Shown in pieces: positions 17,428 through 27,141 of a stretch of DNA of 64,000 bases; within the stretch, counting starts at the first letter, position 1, and each line of letters begins with the position of its first letter. The notes below the pieces were generated by a model that was given only the letters and a program-made list of their open reading frames with translations, made no database searches and was not told the DNA's origin. Source of the DNA: RUG334 sp045599645. Lineage in GTDB: Bacteria; Muiribacteriota; Ozemobacteria; Ozemobacterales; Ozemobacteraceae. The position numbers were made by a program, and so were the translations under genes. The stretch covers positions 1 through 64,000 of the forward strand of contig JAZRWI010000004.1 of NCBI GenBank assembly GCA_045599645.1. The letters run 5' to 3'.

Positions 17428-18906
17428 GTGTTTAGAACAAGATTTCATTTAATAACATTTCTATCTTTATTTGTAATTCAAGCCATGAGCTTATTTGCCA
17501 GCAATGGGCAAAGGATTACAGATATACGTTTTTGGCAAAGCCCGGAAGAAGCTCAGGTTGTTCTAGATTTAAGTCAACCGCCAAGAGTTTCAGAAGTAAA
17601 TCGTATGAATGGTGCATTATACTTTGATATAAAGCATTGTAGCTTCAAACCTGGAAAACAAAGATATGCTTTGCAGAATCAATTCCTTGAAACTCTTACC
17701 GTACAACAAAACGATGAAGATGATTCTACTCGTGTTTACTTCAGAGTTCCTCAAGGTGTTGATGCCAAAACATTTGTATTGCCAAGCAACGAACGTAAAG
17801 GCGATAGAATTGTCATTTTCTTAAGAGAACCTCAGGCTAAGCTACTTCAAAAGCAAAGCGTTGAATTAAATGAAGTTAAAAAGTTAAAAGCAGAAAATAT
17901 CAAAATTATTGTTCTTGATGCAGGCCATGGCGGGGAAGATCCAGGCACTATGTGCAATGGTATCGTTGAAAAGAGTTATGTATTAGCTATGGCAAAGCTT
18001 GTAAAAGCATATTTTGATAGAGATCCACGTTATAAAGCAATTTTAACAAGAGAAGCCGATTACATTATTCCTCTTGATAGACGTAGAGAAATAGCAGAAC
18101 GTCTAGGGGCAGATGCTTTTGTAAGTATCCATGTAAACTGGAACTCTAAAAAGGTTATTAGAGGTATTGAAGTTTACTATGAATCTCCAAAGGGTGCTGT
18201 TAACGAAGCGGATAGATTAGTAGCTGATAATGAAAATAAAGCTGATTTTGCGACACTTGGTTCTACCAATCCATTAATTGCTGCTTCAAAGAATCAGATT
18301 GCTCAAATGCAAGCTAATATAATGGATCAAAGTAGACAGTTAGCAGAAAAGGTAGAACTAAGACTTTCACAGGCTCTCCCTGCCCTTCCAAGCCGTGGTG
18401 TAAAACGGGCAGGTTTCAGGGTTTTGCATTCATTAAATATGCCTTCAATCTTGGTAGAATATGGTTATACATCTAATTTCACTGATGCTAACATTTTAAA
18501 AGATTATACATCAAGAACTAAGCTTGCTCAGTCACTTTATATGGGCATTAGTAATTTCTTACAGAATAAAATTGATGGTGGTGTGGATACAGAATACTTA
18601 GAATACTACAGGATGATGACAGCCAAGAAGGCAAAAATGGAAGCCGATAAGAAAAAGAAAAAAGCTTTGGCTTCCAGTAAGAAAACTAAGTCATCAAAGT
18701 CAACCGTTGCTACAAAATCCAAGAAAACGACATCCAAAAAGAGTAAAGTAGCGACAACAAAAAAATATACTGTAAAACATGGCGATACCTTGTCTGGTAT
18801 TGCTGGGAAATATGGTGTTTCAATTCAGAGCATCAAAACAACAAACAAGATGAAGAAAACTGACGTGATTAAATCTGGTCAGGTCCTTATCATCCCAGCC
18901 AAATAA
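17428..18906 (+). CDS. amiC: N-acetylmuramoyl-L-alanine amidase with AMIN, Amidase_3 and LysM domains
   Basis: A 492-residue exported cell-wall hydrolase that would cut the amide bond between MurNAc and L-Ala. After a signal peptide (about 1-24) there is an AMIN domain (about 28-125), which targets such amidases in other bacteria. The catalytic Amidase_3 domain spans about 158-375, with zinc ligands in DAGHGGEDPG, IVEKSYV and SIHVNW and the general acid in VEYGYTSN. A Lys/Ser/Thr-rich linker precedes a C-terminal LysM (about 445-492, YTVKHGDTLSGIAGKYG) that binds peptidoglycan. AmiC of E. coli lacks the LysM, so the symbol is by homology of the first two domains. The start is a GTG at 17428 with AGGTAA upstream. 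The next gene follows after 13 nt. Confidence 0.88.
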   Translation: MFRTRFHLITFLSLFVIQAMSLFASNGQRITDIRFWQSPEEAQVVLDLSQPPRVSEVNRMNGALYFDIKHCSFKPGKQRYALQNQFLETLTVQQNDEDDSTRVYFRVPQGVDAKTFVLPSNERKGDRIVIFLREPQAKLLQKQSVELNEVKKLKAENIKIIVLDAGHGGEDPGTMCNGIVEKSYVLAMAKLVKAYFDRDPRYKAILTREADYIIPLDRRREIAERLGADAFVSIHVNWNSKKVIRGIEVYYESPKGAVNEADRLVADNENKADFATLGSTNPLIAASKNQIAQMQANIMDQSRQLAEKVELRLSQALPALPSRGVKRAGFRVLHSLNMPSILVEYGYTSNFTDANILKDYTSRTKLAQSLYMGISNFLQNKIDGGVDTEYLEYYRMMTAKKAKMEADKKKKKALASSKKTKSSKSTVATKSKKTTSKKSKVATTKKYTVKHGDTLSGIAGKYGVSIQSIKTTNKMKKTDVIKSGQVLIIPAK

Positions 18907-18919
18907 AGGACATAGAAAA

Positions 18920-21148
18920 GTGGAATTCTTTAGTAACTTAAAAATAAAAACAAGATTATTTTTCACAATGATACTTGTTTCATTGATTTTGTTAGCATTA
19001 ACTTTCTTCACATCAGAAAAGATCAGAGATGCAGTTAAGAGCCAGATCCCTCTACAAATTTTGTCCACTATAAACGCCGAAGCAAATAAAATATCAGCAG
19101 TAATGACAGGGTATGAAGACTTAGCAAGTAATATAGCCAGATTAAATTCTACTAAGGGTTTTTTATCATGGCAGATTCAAAGACCGGATGATACCGAAAT
19201 GATTGAGCAATGGAAAAAAGTATTATCAGGTCCTTTGGAAAGTATGTTGTTTCGTTCAGATGATTATCCAAATGACATTGTAGAAATTGCAATATTGGAT
19301 GCAAAGGAAAATAACACACTTTTCAGAATGCAAACCAATGGTGTAATTCCCCCGGCAGACGAAGATCCAGTTTACTTAAAATATTTTAGCAATAAAGCCA
19401 AAGATATTATTGAAACAGATGGTATTTATAAGAGTCCGGTCTTTTTGAAAACGAATTCGGATGAAATCACAGAAAGGTTGCTTTACATTTATAAACCTAT
19501 ACAGCAACAGCACAGAACCATAGGTTACGTAGCCATTTGCGTAAGTCTTGAAAACTTATTTATAAATGTCCCCTCTTCTCTTGGCGCAGTTGGTGGTAAG
19601 ACTTCAATTCTTTCAAATGATGAAACCCAAAATGGGTGGTATTTGGCCCATAATGAAACAGAATATATTATGGACGTACAGAAAAAGATTTATATGAACA
19701 CCAAGGAACCAGAATTACAGGAACTTGGCACTAAGATTGTTCAGACAAAATCTAATTTTTCACAATACTTAACTGGTGATAAATCTAACATACTAATCGC
19801 TGCCTGTTGTGTATCTGGAAGCAACTGGGTTATGCTTACTATGCTGGATACCCAAAGCTTAATGGGTGCTCTTAATAATGCCCAGAATTTTTCATTGTTT
19901 TTAATTATTTTTGGTCTATGTATTATGACAGGTATTACTATGATCGTTATTAATGGTGTTGTTAATCAAATTCATAGTGTATCTAACGGTCTTGAAGAAA
20001 TTTCAAGAGGCCGCGGTGACTTAACTCAACGCTTAGCTATCGTTGGTAAAGACGAAATCACTGAAGTTTCTGAACGATTTAATAAATTTATAGGATATAT
20101 TCAAAGATTATTACTACAGATACAAGATGTTATAAACAGACTATCGCAGATGGCAGGAAGCATTTCTTCCCTTACTTCTCAATCAAACGAATCAATTCAG
20201 AATATTTTTGGTAACACACAGAGAATTACCAAGGCAACCAAGGATTCAGCAACAACACTTGAATCTACTGCTGCAGCAATCGAAGAAATTTCTGCAAATT
20301 CTCAATTGATTGCAAAACGTTCAAACAGAGCATATGAAGAATCTGTTCAAAACAGATTAAAAGCTACTCAAGGTATGGAAGCAGTAAGAGAAGCGTCAAC
20401 AACAATAAAAGAAATCGAACACGCAGTTGGAGATTCTTCCAGAGTTCTCGAAGAACTCAAAAACCAATCCAGAAAGATTGGTAAAATTGTTCTTACAATT
20501 ACAGCAATTTCCAGACAGACAAACCTTTTAGCATTAAATGCAGCAATTGAAGCAGCCCGTGCTGGTGAACAAGGTAAGGGCTTTGTAGTAGTAGCTGCAA
20601 ACGTTAAGAAACTAGCAGAACAAAGTGCTAAGGCAGCTGAAGAAATTGGTGCTTTGATTGGCGAAATCCAGCACAAAACCAATAAAGCAGTTGAAGAAAT
20701 GGGCCTTGGTAAAGATAAAGTTCAAGAAGGTGTTAAGATTATTAACCAGGCCGGTGGCTATCTTGATGAAATCGGTATGGCATCAGAAAGTGTTAACGTT
20801 CAAGTTCAAGATATTAGTAAATCTTCAGTAGAACAAAGTAAAAATATAGAAGCTATCAGCCATTCTATAGAAAATCTTTCTATCACTACGAAGACAACAA
20901 CAAAAGAAGTTGATGGTGTTTTGAATTCACTAAAATCTCAGCGTGACTCTATACAGGATATGGCTAAGGTCATTAAGCATTTAAGTATGGTTGCTGATGA
21001 AATGAATAGAATGTTAGCCCACTTCATACTTGAAGCTCGTGATGTAACGCAAATAGATTTAAAAGAACAAGCTTCTAGTGAAAAGATTACAGATAATCTA
21101 CCTTTGCCAGCTATTGATCAACCTATTCAAGAACAAAGTTCAGAATAA
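18920..21148 (+). CDS. Methyl-accepting chemotaxis protein
   Basis: A 742-residue transmembrane chemoreceptor. The first membrane helix is at about 13-32, followed by a ~300-residue periplasmic sensor of probable dCache type, then a second membrane helix at about 325-350. A HAMP domain (about 352-400, with SRGRGDLTQRL) leads into the cytoplasmic coiled-coil hairpin. The signalling tip is canonical (ISRQTNLLALNAAIEAARAG, near 530-550). The ligand cannot be told from sequence, and no pentapeptide CheR tether is seen at the C-terminus. The GTG start at 18920 is supported by an AAAGGA site. It is co-transcribed with the upstream amidase. No cheA, cheW or flagellar gene lies in the window. Confidence 0.93.
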   Translation: MEFFSNLKIKTRLFFTMILVSLILLALTFFTSEKIRDAVKSQIPLQILSTINAEANKISAVMTGYEDLASNIARLNSTKGFLSWQIQRPDDTEMIEQWKKVLSGPLESMLFRSDDYPNDIVEIAILDAKENNTLFRMQTNGVIPPADEDPVYLKYFSNKAKDIIETDGIYKSPVFLKTNSDEITERLLYIYKPIQQQHRTIGYVAICVSLENLFINVPSSLGAVGGKTSILSNDETQNGWYLAHNETEYIMDVQKKIYMNTKEPELQELGTKIVQTKSNFSQYLTGDKSNILIAACCVSGSNWVMLTMLDTQSLMGALNNAQNFSLFLIIFGLCIMTGITMIVINGVVNQIHSVSNGLEEISRGRGDLTQRLAIVGKDEITEVSERFNKFIGYIQRLLLQIQDVINRLSQMAGSISSLTSQSNESIQNIFGNTQRITKATKDSATTLESTAAAIEEISANSQLIAKRSNRAYEESVQNRLKATQGMEAVREASTTIKEIEHAVGDSSRVLEELKNQSRKIGKIVLTITAISRQTNLLALNAAIEAARAGEQGKGFVVVAANVKKLAEQSAKAAEEIGALIGEIQHKTNKAVEEMGLGKDKVQEGVKIINQAGGYLDEIGMASESVNVQVQDISKSSVEQSKNIEAISHSIENLSITTKTTTKEVDGVLNSLKSQRDSIQDMAKVIKHLSMVADEMNRMLAHFILEARDVTQIDLKEQASSEKITDNLPLPAIDQPIQEQSSE

Positions 21149-21151
21149 TCT

Positions 21152-21179
21152 TTTGAATTTAAGCTATTATTAATTCAAA
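21152..21179. promoter_or_regulatory. Inverted repeat upstream of rnfC
   Basis: An 8-bp inverted repeat TTTGAATT / AATTCAAA (21152-21159 with 21172-21179, 12-nt spacer) lies just before the TGGAG ribosome binding site of rnfC. It has no T run, so it is more likely an operator or a weak hairpin than a terminator. Function is inferred only from position. Confidence 0.3.
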
Positions 21180-21197
21180 TATAAATGGAGTAATACA

Positions 21198-22562
21198 ATG
21201 CTTTCACCTAAGAGTTTTTCTGGTGGCATACATCCACCCGCAATGAAGCTTACTTCAGATAAAGAAATAGTTAAACTTCCATTGCCTGATAAAGTTGTTT
21301 TACATTTATCACAGCACATTGGTGCTCCAGCTAAGTCTACTTTACAAATTAACGATAAAGTAACTTATGGACAGGTATTAGCCGAAGCCGGTGGCTTTGT
21401 ATCAGCTCCTGTTCATGCTACTGTTTCTGGTAAAATAATAGCTTTTGGTAATTTTAAACACCCATTAGGTCAATTAACTCCAGCACTTGTTATAGAAAGA
21501 GATAAGGAAGCACAGGAACCTGTATATACCGATAAATCTACTAATGGTCTTTCACTTCCACCTGCTGAAATTATTAAAAGAATTAAGGAAGCCGGCATAG
21601 TTGGACTGGGTGGTGCTGCATTCCCTACTCATGTAAAATTATCACCACCAGCTGGTGTAGTAATTGATACTGTAATTCTAAATGGTGCTGAATGTGAACC
21701 ATATTTAACAGCTGACCATAGAACAATGCTTGAACAGACTGATAAGGTTGTAGAAGGCCTAAGAATGGTTATGAAAATACTTAATGCCAAAAAAGGCATT
21801 ATAGCTATTGAAGACAATAAACCAGACGCCATAGAAGCCTTGAATAATGCTGTTGAAGATATATTTGCTGTTGATGTTCAACCTTTAATTACAAAATATC
21901 CACAAGGTGGCGAAAAACAACTTATTAAAGCATGTTTGAACCGTGAAGTTCCAAATGGTAAGCTTCCTTCAGATGTAGGCGTAGTTGTTATGAATGTAAC
22001 CACAGCCGCTGCAGTTTCCGATGCAGTAAATTATTGCATGCCATTGACTGAAAAAACAGTTACTCTTGCAGGTTCTTGCGTTAAAAATCCTGGCAACTAT
22101 AGAGTTAGAATAGGAACAACTATTTCGGATTTCATTCAAATGACAGGCGGTTTAAAGGAAGGAATCCCATTAAAGAAGGTAATTTTAGGTGGTCCAATGA
22201 TGGGCTTTGCTCTTTATGACCTAAATACGCCTATAATAAAGGGAACTAGCGGTATTCTTTGCTGGAGCGAAGAAGAAGCTCGAATGAAACAAAGATACGG
22301 TTGTATCCGTTGTGGGAAATGTGTTGAAGCTTGTCCAATGGGCCTGGAACCAGTGACTATAGATGCATATATAAACGCAGGTCGTTATGAAGATGCTGAA
22401 AAAGCAGGTATTCTTAATTGCGTCAACTGTGGTAGTTGTGCATATTCATGTCCTGGTGGAAATCCATTAGTGCAGAATTTTATTGTAGCAAAAAATAAGA
22501 TCATGGCAGAAAAGAAAAAAGCCGCAGCAGCCGCTGCAGCCGCAAAGGAAAATGCAAAATGA
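21198..22562 (+). CDS. rnfC: Rnf electron transport complex subunit RnfC
   Basis: A 454-residue peripheral subunit of the ion-pumping ferredoxin:NAD oxidoreductase. RnfC carries FMN and is regarded as the NADH-reactive site. The N-terminal barrel-sandwich part (GGIHPPAMK at about 9-17) is followed by the NADH/FMN region (GLGGAAFPTHVKL at about 136-148, NGAECEPYLTADH at about 161-173) and two 4Fe-4S motifs (CIRCGKCVEACP and CVNCGSCAYSCP). An Ala/Lys-rich tail ends the protein. The length fits the short RnfC of anaerobes rather than the long enterobacterial RsxC. First gene of rnfCDGEAB, it overlaps rnfD by 4 nt (ATGA). Confidence 0.96.
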   Translation: MLSPKSFSGGIHPPAMKLTSDKEIVKLPLPDKVVLHLSQHIGAPAKSTLQINDKVTYGQVLAEAGGFVSAPVHATVSGKIIAFGNFKHPLGQLTPALVIERDKEAQEPVYTDKSTNGLSLPPAEIIKRIKEAGIVGLGGAAFPTHVKLSPPAGVVIDTVILNGAECEPYLTADHRTMLEQTDKVVEGLRMVMKILNAKKGIIAIEDNKPDAIEALNNAVEDIFAVDVQPLITKYPQGGEKQLIKACLNREVPNGKLPSDVGVVVMNVTTAAAVSDAVNYCMPLTEKTVTLAGSCVKNPGNYRVRIGTTISDFIQMTGGLKEGIPLKKVILGGPMMGFALYDLNTPIIKGTSGILCWSEEEARMKQRYGCIRCGKCVEACPMGLEPVTIDAYINAGRYEDAEKAGILNCVNCGSCAYSCPGGNPLVQNFIVAKNKIMAEKKKAAAAAAAAKENAK

Positions 22563-23644
22563 GCGAAAATAATCCATATCCAATAATCACCGCTCAAAAT
22601 CTAATGGTGAATAATTCTCCCCATATACAGTCACCAATGACTACAACAAGAATTATGTGGGAAGTAAACATAGCACTTATTCCTGCACTTATTATGGCTG
22701 GTTATAACTTTGGTATCCGTGCTATTGTTGTAGTCCTGATGTCCGTATTAGGTTCAATCTTAGCAGAATTTCTGATTCAGAAATATTTACGAAATATTCC
22801 ACCAACCATATTTGATGGCAGTGCAGTAATTACAGGTATTTTACTTGCTTTCTGTCTTCCAGTAGCTATTCCATTGTGGATTGCTTTTCTTGGTGGTTTT
22901 ATTGCAATTGCCCTCGGGAAACAGGTTTATGGTGGCTTAGGTCAGAACATTTTTAACCCTGCACACGTTGCAAGAGCTATTTTATTAGCAAGCTGGCCAG
23001 TCTATATGAATACATGGTTAAAACCAAATTCCTGGACTGGAATAAATACAACTGATGCTGTTACTACAGCCACACCCCTTGGTTTACTAAAAGAAACAGC
23101 CAAAAACGGTGAATTGATGGGTAATCTTGCTGACCAATCTACAAGTATTATTTCCCATGTAATGGGCAGTTTGCATATTACTTTCTCTGATATGTTCTAT
23201 GGTTTGAATATATCGGGCTCCTTAGGTGAAATATCTAAGCTGGCAATATTAATTGGTGGTATATATCTACTTATCAGAAAGCACATTAGTTGGCATTCTC
23301 CAGTTGCAATGTTTGCTACAGTTTTCATTGGCGCTTATTGTTATGGTGGAACATTGGATTATGCTTTATTCCATTTACTTGCTGGCGGTCTTTTCCTTGG
23401 CGCTTTCTTTATGGCAACAGATATGGTAACAAGCCCAATAAATCCCTTAGGTAAAATCATTTTTGGTTTCGGTTGTGGAGCAATAACTCTTCTAATCCGT
23501 TTAAAAGGCGGTTATCCAGAAGGTGTATGTTATTCAATACTTATAATGAATGCATTTGTTCCTTTGATTGATAAATTCTGCAAACCAAGACGTTTTGGAA
23601 TATCAGCCCCAAAGAAAATCGAAAACAAGGAGGCTGCAAAATGA
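22559..23644 (+). CDS. rnfD: Rnf complex membrane subunit RnfD
   Basis: A 361-residue polytopic membrane protein homologous to NqrB. The flavinylation motif DAVTTATPLG (around 165) contains the threonine expected to carry covalent FMN. The early HIQSPMTTTRIMWEV stretch (about 21-35) and the FDGSAVITGILLAFCLP segment (about 83-99) are family signatures. It forms part of the membrane path for electron and cation movement. It overlaps rnfC and rnfG by 4 nt each, showing coupled translation. Confidence 0.96.
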   Translation: MSENNPYPIITAQNLMVNNSPHIQSPMTTTRIMWEVNIALIPALIMAGYNFGIRAIVVVLMSVLGSILAEFLIQKYLRNIPPTIFDGSAVITGILLAFCLPVAIPLWIAFLGGFIAIALGKQVYGGLGQNIFNPAHVARAILLASWPVYMNTWLKPNSWTGINTTDAVTTATPLGLLKETAKNGELMGNLADQSTSIISHVMGSLHITFSDMFYGLNISGSLGEISKLAILIGGIYLLIRKHISWHSPVAMFATVFIGAYCYGGTLDYALFHLLAGGLFLGAFFMATDMVTSPINPLGKIIFGFGCGAITLLIRLKGGYPEGVCYSILIMNAFVPLIDKFCKPRRFGISAPKKIENKEAAK

Positions 23645-24246
23645 TTAAAGGTATGCTCAAAACTGGTTTGTTCCTATTTATAGTTTCTGCTGTTTCAGGA
23701 CTTTTATTAGCATATTCTGAAAGCATAACCGGACCTATAATCAGCAAAAATCAATTAAAGACAGAAACTGAAGCCCAGAATAATATTTTACCAAGCAAAA
23801 CATTTAGTGAATTCACTGCGAATGAAAATGGTAACTCAATTAGCTTTAAGGTAGGTTTCGATGAAAGCAATAATGTAACAGGAGCAGTATTTAAGGTTTC
23901 TCCCAAAGGCTTTGGCGGACCAATAAATACACTTGTAGGCATTAACAAGGAAGGAAAGGTTACAGGCTTTAAAATACTTAGCCTTTCAGAAACTCCAGGC
24001 CTTGGAAGTAAGCTTACTTCCGAAACTTTTACAGAAAATCTTAAGACACTTTTATCATTAAATTCTAATCCTAGATTTAAAGTAAAAAAAGACGGAGGCG
24101 ATGTTGACGCAATAACTGCTGCAACCATAAGTTCAAGAGCCTTCTGCCTTGGTTTATCTGAAGCTCAGGAAACATTTAACAATTATAAAGAAAAAATCCT
24201 TGCATTTAAGGCTCCAGAAAATCAGATTCCTGGAGGTGTAAAATAA
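23641..24246 (+). CDS. rnfG: Rnf complex FMN-binding subunit RnfG
   Basis: A 201-residue protein with one N-terminal membrane helix (about 7-27) and a periplasmic FMN-binding domain. The flavin attachment motif appears as DAITAATISS (about 159-168); the usual form is D-x-[IV]-[ST]-[GA]-A-T, so an alanine replaces the common glycine while the acceptor threonine is kept. Homologous to NqrC. Its stop overlaps the rnfE start (TAATG). Confidence 0.94.
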   Translation: MIKGMLKTGLFLFIVSAVSGLLLAYSESITGPIISKNQLKTETEAQNNILPSKTFSEFTANENGNSISFKVGFDESNNVTGAVFKVSPKGFGGPINTLVGINKEGKVTGFKILSLSETPGLGSKLTSETFTENLKTLLSLNSNPRFKVKKDGGDVDAITAATISSRAFCLGLSEAQETFNNYKEKILAFKAPENQIPGGVK

Positions 24247-24839
24247 TGATTAATAACTTATTAAAAGGTATTTGGAAAGAAAATCCAACTTTCGTAATAG
24301 CCTTGGGTATTTGCCCTACTCTGGCCGTTACAACATCAATGACAAATGCCTTGGGTATGGGTCTTGCTGCAACCGTAGTATTAATTTGCAGCAACCTTTT
24401 CATATCTTTGATGCGAAAAATCGTTCCGGATAATATAAGAATACCTGTATATATCATGGTAATTGCTACTTTTGTAACAATAATCGACAAATTAATACAG
24501 GCTTATTCTCCAGCATTATCTGCAAGTCTTGGTATTTTCATTCCACTTATAGTTGTTAACTGTATCATTCTAGGACGTGCTGAAGCATTTGCTAGTAAGA
24601 ATGGCCCAATTGACTCAATATGCGATGCAATCGGTATGGGAATTGGTTTTACTATAGGTCTATCCTGTATTGCCTTCTTTAGAGAATTATTAGGTGAAGG
24701 TAAGCTTTATGGCTTTGAAATCCCATTCTTCTGTAATGATCCAGCCTTAATCATGATTATGGCACCGGGTGGTTTCTTCGTATTTGGCTTATTACGTGCA
24801 CTAAAAAAGCACCTTGAATTAAGGAGAGCTGGAAAATGA
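24246..24839 (+). CDS. rnfE: Rnf complex membrane subunit RnfE
   Basis: A 197-residue membrane protein with about six helices, homologous to NqrD. The family segments KENPTFVIALGICPTLAVTT (about 12-31) and FIPLIVVNCIILGRAEAFA (about 98-116) are plain. RnfE and RnfA are inverted-topology paralogues that hold an iron-sulfur centre in the membrane core. It overlaps rnfA by 4 nt. Confidence 0.95.
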   Translation: MINNLLKGIWKENPTFVIALGICPTLAVTTSMTNALGMGLAATVVLICSNLFISLMRKIVPDNIRIPVYIMVIATFVTIIDKLIQAYSPALSASLGIFIPLIVVNCIILGRAEAFASKNGPIDSICDAIGMGIGFTIGLSCIAFFRELLGEGKLYGFEIPFFCNDPALIMIMAPGGFFVFGLLRALKKHLELRRAGK

Positions 24840-25411
24840 TGCACTTATTTACAATTTTAATAACTGCTATATTCCTTGAAAACTTTGTATTGAATCAGAT
24901 ATTAGGTATCTGTCCATTTATTGGTGTCTCCAACAAAATGGACTCAGCAATAGGCATGGGCCTTGCCGTTACTTTTGTAATGCTTTTGGCTGGTGTTTCA
25001 ACCTGGTGCGTTTACACTTACCTTCTGATTCCTCTTCATCTAGAATATTTACAGACAATCGCCTTTATTTTGATTATCGCATCAGTAGTTCAATTTATTG
25101 AAATGGTTATTAAGAAAACAGCACCTGGTTTGTATCAGGCCTTAGGCGTTTTTTTGCCATTAATTACTACTAACTGTGCTGTTCTCGGCGTATCTCTTCT
25201 TAATATTAAGAAGGGTTATGGACTTATGGAAACAGCATTTAATTCATTAGGCGGTGGATTAGGCTTCTTCTTTGCATTAGTGCTTATGGCTGGAATTCGT
25301 GAACGCCTTGAATTATCAGAATTACCAGAATGCATGAAGGGTGCGCCAATTGCTTTTATTACAGCTGGTCTTCTTGCTACAGCATTCATGGGTTTCTCAG
25401 GATTGGTCTAA
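24836..25411 (+). CDS. rnfA: Rnf complex membrane subunit RnfA
   Basis: A 191-residue polytopic membrane protein homologous to NqrE, with the signature ENFVLNQILGICPFIGVSNK (about 15-34) and LITTNCAVLGVSL (about 110-122); the conserved cysteines in these two segments are those expected to bind the intramembrane iron-sulfur cluster. Two ATGs occur in tandem at the start. rnfB follows after 12 nt. Confidence 0.95.
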   Translation: MMHLFTILITAIFLENFVLNQILGICPFIGVSNKMDSAIGMGLAVTFVMLLAGVSTWCVYTYLLIPLHLEYLQTIAFILIIASVVQFIEMVIKKTAPGLYQALGVFLPLITTNCAVLGVSLLNIKKGYGLMETAFNSLGGGLGFFFALVLMAGIRERLELSELPECMKGAPIAFITAGLLATAFMGFSGLV

Positions 25412-25423
25412 GAGGGTAAAGAT

Positions 25424-26437
25424 ATGCTAACACAAATTATCAGTGCAATATTGGTCTTAGGTGTATTAGGTTTTATATTTGGTGCAATCTTATCCTATGC
25501 TTCTGTTAAGTTTCAGGTTCAAGTAGATCCAAGAATAGAAGAAACTGCAAAAAGATTACCAGGAGCAAATTGTGGCAGCTGCGGTTTCGCCGGTTGTTCA
25601 GCAATGGCAGAAGCTATTGTTACTAAGGGTGTTTCTCCATCTAAGTGCACAGTTATGCTAGTGCCAGATAGAATCAAGCTTGAAGAATATCTTGGTCTCA
25701 GAACTCCGGGGGATTCTAATGTTAGAGCAGTTGTCAAAGCAGCCTTAGTAAAATGTCAAGGTCTTGATACTGATGAATACAAGAAATTTAATTATATGGG
25801 TTTACAGGATTGCCAGTCAGCAGTTCTTGTACAAAATGGTCCTTGGCTCTGTCCACATAGATGCATAGGCCTTGGTTCATGTGTTAAAGCTTGTAAATTC
25901 GATGCAATTAAAATTGGCAATTTCCATCTTCCAGAAGTCGATGAAGATAAATGTAAGGGCTGTGGTCAGTGTGTATTGGCTTGTCCAAAGCATATTATAG
26001 ATATTGTTGATATTGAAAAGACAATACACGTAAGATGCAATTCTGTAGACAAGGGTGCGGATACTAGAAAGCTCTGCAAAACAGGTTGTCTGGGTTGTGG
26101 ACTGTGCGAAAAGGTTTGCGCTTATGATGCTATACATGTCGAAAACAATCTGGCAAGAATTGATTATGATAAATGTCATGAATGTGGGGCATGCGTAGGC
26201 AAATGTCCAACAGGAGCCCTAATAAAAGAAAATAGGCCTGACTATAAGGGTAGAATTGCAGAAATTAGTCAGAACGACTGTGTTGGATGCACTTTATGCT
26301 CCAAAACGTGTAAATTTGGAGCTATTACGGGTCAGTTGAAAGAAAAGCATAGTATTGATCCGAAAAAGTGTGTCGGTTGTGGCATGTGTGCTGAAAAATG
26401 TCCTAAGAAAGCAATCAAGTTGTCTGATAAGGCATAA
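25424..26437 (+). CDS. rnfB: Rnf complex ferredoxin subunit RnfB (multi-cluster form)
   Basis: A 337-residue subunit that receives electrons from ferredoxin. A short N-terminal membrane helix is followed by the RnfB iron-sulfur domain (ANCGSCGFAGC, about 47-57), then six four-cysteine motifs: CIGLGSCVKAC, CKGCGQCVLACP, CLGCGLCEKVC, CHECGACVGKCP, CVGCTLCSKTC and CVGCGMCAEKCP. The enterobacterial RsxB has only two such motifs in about 190 residues; this longer form resembles RnfB of clostridia and acetogens. It ends the operon at a strong terminator. Confidence 0.95.
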   Translation: MLTQIISAILVLGVLGFIFGAILSYASVKFQVQVDPRIEETAKRLPGANCGSCGFAGCSAMAEAIVTKGVSPSKCTVMLVPDRIKLEEYLGLRTPGDSNVRAVVKAALVKCQGLDTDEYKKFNYMGLQDCQSAVLVQNGPWLCPHRCIGLGSCVKACKFDAIKIGNFHLPEVDEDKCKGCGQCVLACPKHIIDIVDIEKTIHVRCNSVDKGADTRKLCKTGCLGCGLCEKVCAYDAIHVENNLARIDYDKCHECGACVGKCPTGALIKENRPDYKGRIAEISQNDCVGCTLCSKTCKFGAITGQLKEKHSIDPKKCVGCGMCAEKCPKKAIKLSDKA

Positions 26438-26442
26438 AAAAA

Positions 26443-26467
26443 AGCCCTCATTAAGAGGGCTTTTTTT
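26443..26467. terminator. Bidirectional terminator between rnfB and the convergent gene
   Basis: A 7-bp stem AGCCCTC / GAGGGCT (26443-26449 with 26455-26461) is flanked by a run of eight As and a run of seven Ts. It ends rnfB on the plus strand and overlaps the stop codon region of the gene ending at 26466 on the minus strand. Confidence 0.88.
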
Positions 26468-27080
26468 AATTAGGACTAATAAACTTGAGTTCTAGTATTT
26501 CTGGATTAACGACAATCCCAATCTGAGATAAATCAGCACCTTCAGTAAAGAACTTAATAAAAAATTCTCTAGCCTTAGGCTCAACAGTTTTTAAAGGCGG
26601 CTTTGGTTCAACCTCTACCATACCTAGACGTTTATTAACATCAAAGTTTAATGTTATTAAATATGAACTCAAAATCATTTTACTATACTTGCCAAAAGCA
26701 TAGGAATGATTCTTAGCTCCCATTTCCCTTAACTGAGTTTCAACTTCCTTTATCTTAAGCCCGAATTTCCCGACCTTAATACCATCTGGTGGAGCTTTCA
26801 AATGATTATCTAGAAATGGGTCAAATACTTTAATGGTATAGCCTGAACTAGACTTAGATTCATTTTTTGGAGCAGAACCACCAGAATTATCATTGCCATT
26901 GTTCGCTGGAGCATTATTGCCTGTATTTCCACCTGCTCCCTGATTAGCAGCATTCAAAGCACCTTTTATTGCTGCTGCAGAAGGGGCAGTATTAGGTGCA
27001 GCAAACAGATTACCAGTATTAATAACACTAGAAATAGCGACAATGATTGAAATATATTTTAAATAATTGATTTTCTTCAT
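26466..27080 (-). CDS. Small secreted protein of unknown function
   Basis: A 204-residue protein with a likely signal peptide (cleavage near NLFA-AP, about 27) and a Gly/Asn/Ala-rich low-complexity stretch (about 45-75). The C-terminal domain of about 115 residues (KVFDPFLDNHLKAPP through FISPN) does not match a family I recognise. The reading frame is open farther upstream, but the ATG at 27080 is preferred because it begins a proper signal peptide and avoids overlapping the divergent rseC-like gene. No good Shine-Dalgarno sequence is visible. It converges on rnfB with a shared terminator. The KVGKFGLKIKEVETQL region could suggest a pilus- or secretion-associated protein, but this is speculation. 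Confidence 0.6.
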   Translation of the reverse strand: MKKINYLKYISIIVAISSVINTGNLFAAPNTAPSAAAIKGALNAANQGAGGNTGNNAPANNGNDNSGGSAPKNESKSSSGYTIKVFDPFLDNHLKAPPDGIKVGKFGLKIKEVETQLREMGAKNHSYAFGKYSKMILSSYLITLNFDVNKRLGMVEVEPKPPLKTVEPKAREFFIKFFTEGADLSQIGIVVNPEILELKFISPN

Positions 27081-27141
27081 ATCGTTTGATAATTTAAATT
27101 CTAGTCGACAAATATGAATTGATATTTTATGGAAATTTATA